Shown here one piece after another: positions 15,612 to 15,659 of a stretch of 15,659 bases of DNA (position 1 is its first letter; each line of letters opens with the position of its first letter). Source of the DNA: DATDDB01 sp035260545 (GTDB lineage Bacteria; Pseudomonadota; Gammaproteobacteria; Burkholderiales; Gallionellaceae); NCBI GenBank assembly GCA_035260545.1, contig DATFUZ010000026.1, positions 1 through 15,659 of the forward strand. Reading direction: 5' to 3'. The notes beneath the pieces were generated by a model, which saw only the letters and a list, made by a program, of their open reading frames with translations, did not search any database and had not been told where the DNA came from. The translations under genes were made by a program, and so were the position numbers.

Positions 15612-15659
15612 ATGAAGCGATTCATCCAGGGGGAAGAGCGAAGCCAGGGCACCTTGCTG
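15530..15659 (+). mobile_element. Possible left end of an IS1182-type insertion sequence, cut by the window edge
   Basis: The transposase start at 15612 implies an element whose left end should lie a short distance upstream. GACTGTGTCAAAACTCCC (15530-15547) resembles terminal inverted repeats of such elements as I remember them, but the right end is outside the window and no repeat pair or target duplication can be shown. The left boundary is therefore a guess. Confidence 0.35.
15612..15659 (+). CDS. Transposase, IS1182-type, first 16 codons only
   Basis: The frame from ATG 15612 stays open to the window edge and reads MKRFIQGEERSQGTLL. This closely resembles the start of a widespread proteobacterial transposase group whose N-terminus begins MKRFIEGEDRSQ and continues into a DUF772 domain followed by a DDE catalytic domain. 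Only 16 residues are visible, so neither the catalytic residues nor intactness can be assessed. No strong ribosome binding site precedes the ATG, which is common for transposases. The identification rests on remembered similarity of a short stretch. Confidence 0.6.
   Translation, partial: MKRFIQGEERSQGTLL

Overview
The window is high-GC, tightly packed bacterial DNA. It holds three blocks: the 3' part of a NAD-reducing [NiFe]-hydrogenase operon (plus strand, 1-3559), a complete nine-gene A/V-type (vacuolar/archaeal-like) H+-ATPase operon (plus strand, 3673-12347), and a convergent proline-catabolism gene putA (minus strand, 12367-15315). The right edge enters what looks like an insertion sequence with an IS1182-type transposase (from 15612). 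The Hox type resembles the soluble hydrogenase of Cupriavidus, and the short PutA and the transposase also fit a proteobacterium, probably a beta- or gammaproteobacterial chemolithotroph or facultative anaerobe. That placement is inference from protein resemblance; no rRNA or tRNA gene is present.

Hydrogenase block: the tail of hoxF is followed by hoxU, hoxY, hoxH and hoxW. Every junction overlaps by 4-16 bp, so this is one translationally coupled operon. HoxF and HoxU form the NADH-oxidising/NAD-reducing diaphorase, and HoxY and HoxH form the [NiFe] hydrogenase. HoxW is the endopeptidase that removes the HoxH C-terminal tail after nickel insertion.

ATPase block: after a 113-bp gap carrying a perfect -10 hexamer and a strong ribosome binding site, nine genes follow in the order H/G-like stalk, C, I, K, F, E, A, B, D. 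They encode a complete catalytic head (A, B), central stalk (D, F, C), peripheral stalks (E plus the H/G-like subunit), stator membrane subunit (I) and rotor ring (K). The rotor subunit is unusual: two extra N-terminal membrane segments precede one c-type hairpin with a single carboxylate (Glu132), and the Na+-type ligands are not seen. The B-D junction contains four 14-bp tandem units that create two five-codon mini-ORFs chained by ATGA overlaps.

putA encodes a short bifunctional proline dehydrogenase/P5C dehydrogenase. Its gene ends 19 bp from the end of the ATPase operon. Its upstream region has a plausible promoter whose -35 is covered by a 24-bp dyad with perfect 8-bp arms. From about 15397 to 15611 no gene is supported.

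Together the window links H2/NAD(H) redox metabolism to a second, rotary ATPase, with nitrogen/carbon catabolism next door. The most novel points are the hox/A-V-ATPase pairing, the unusual rotor subunit and the repeat-built gene junction.
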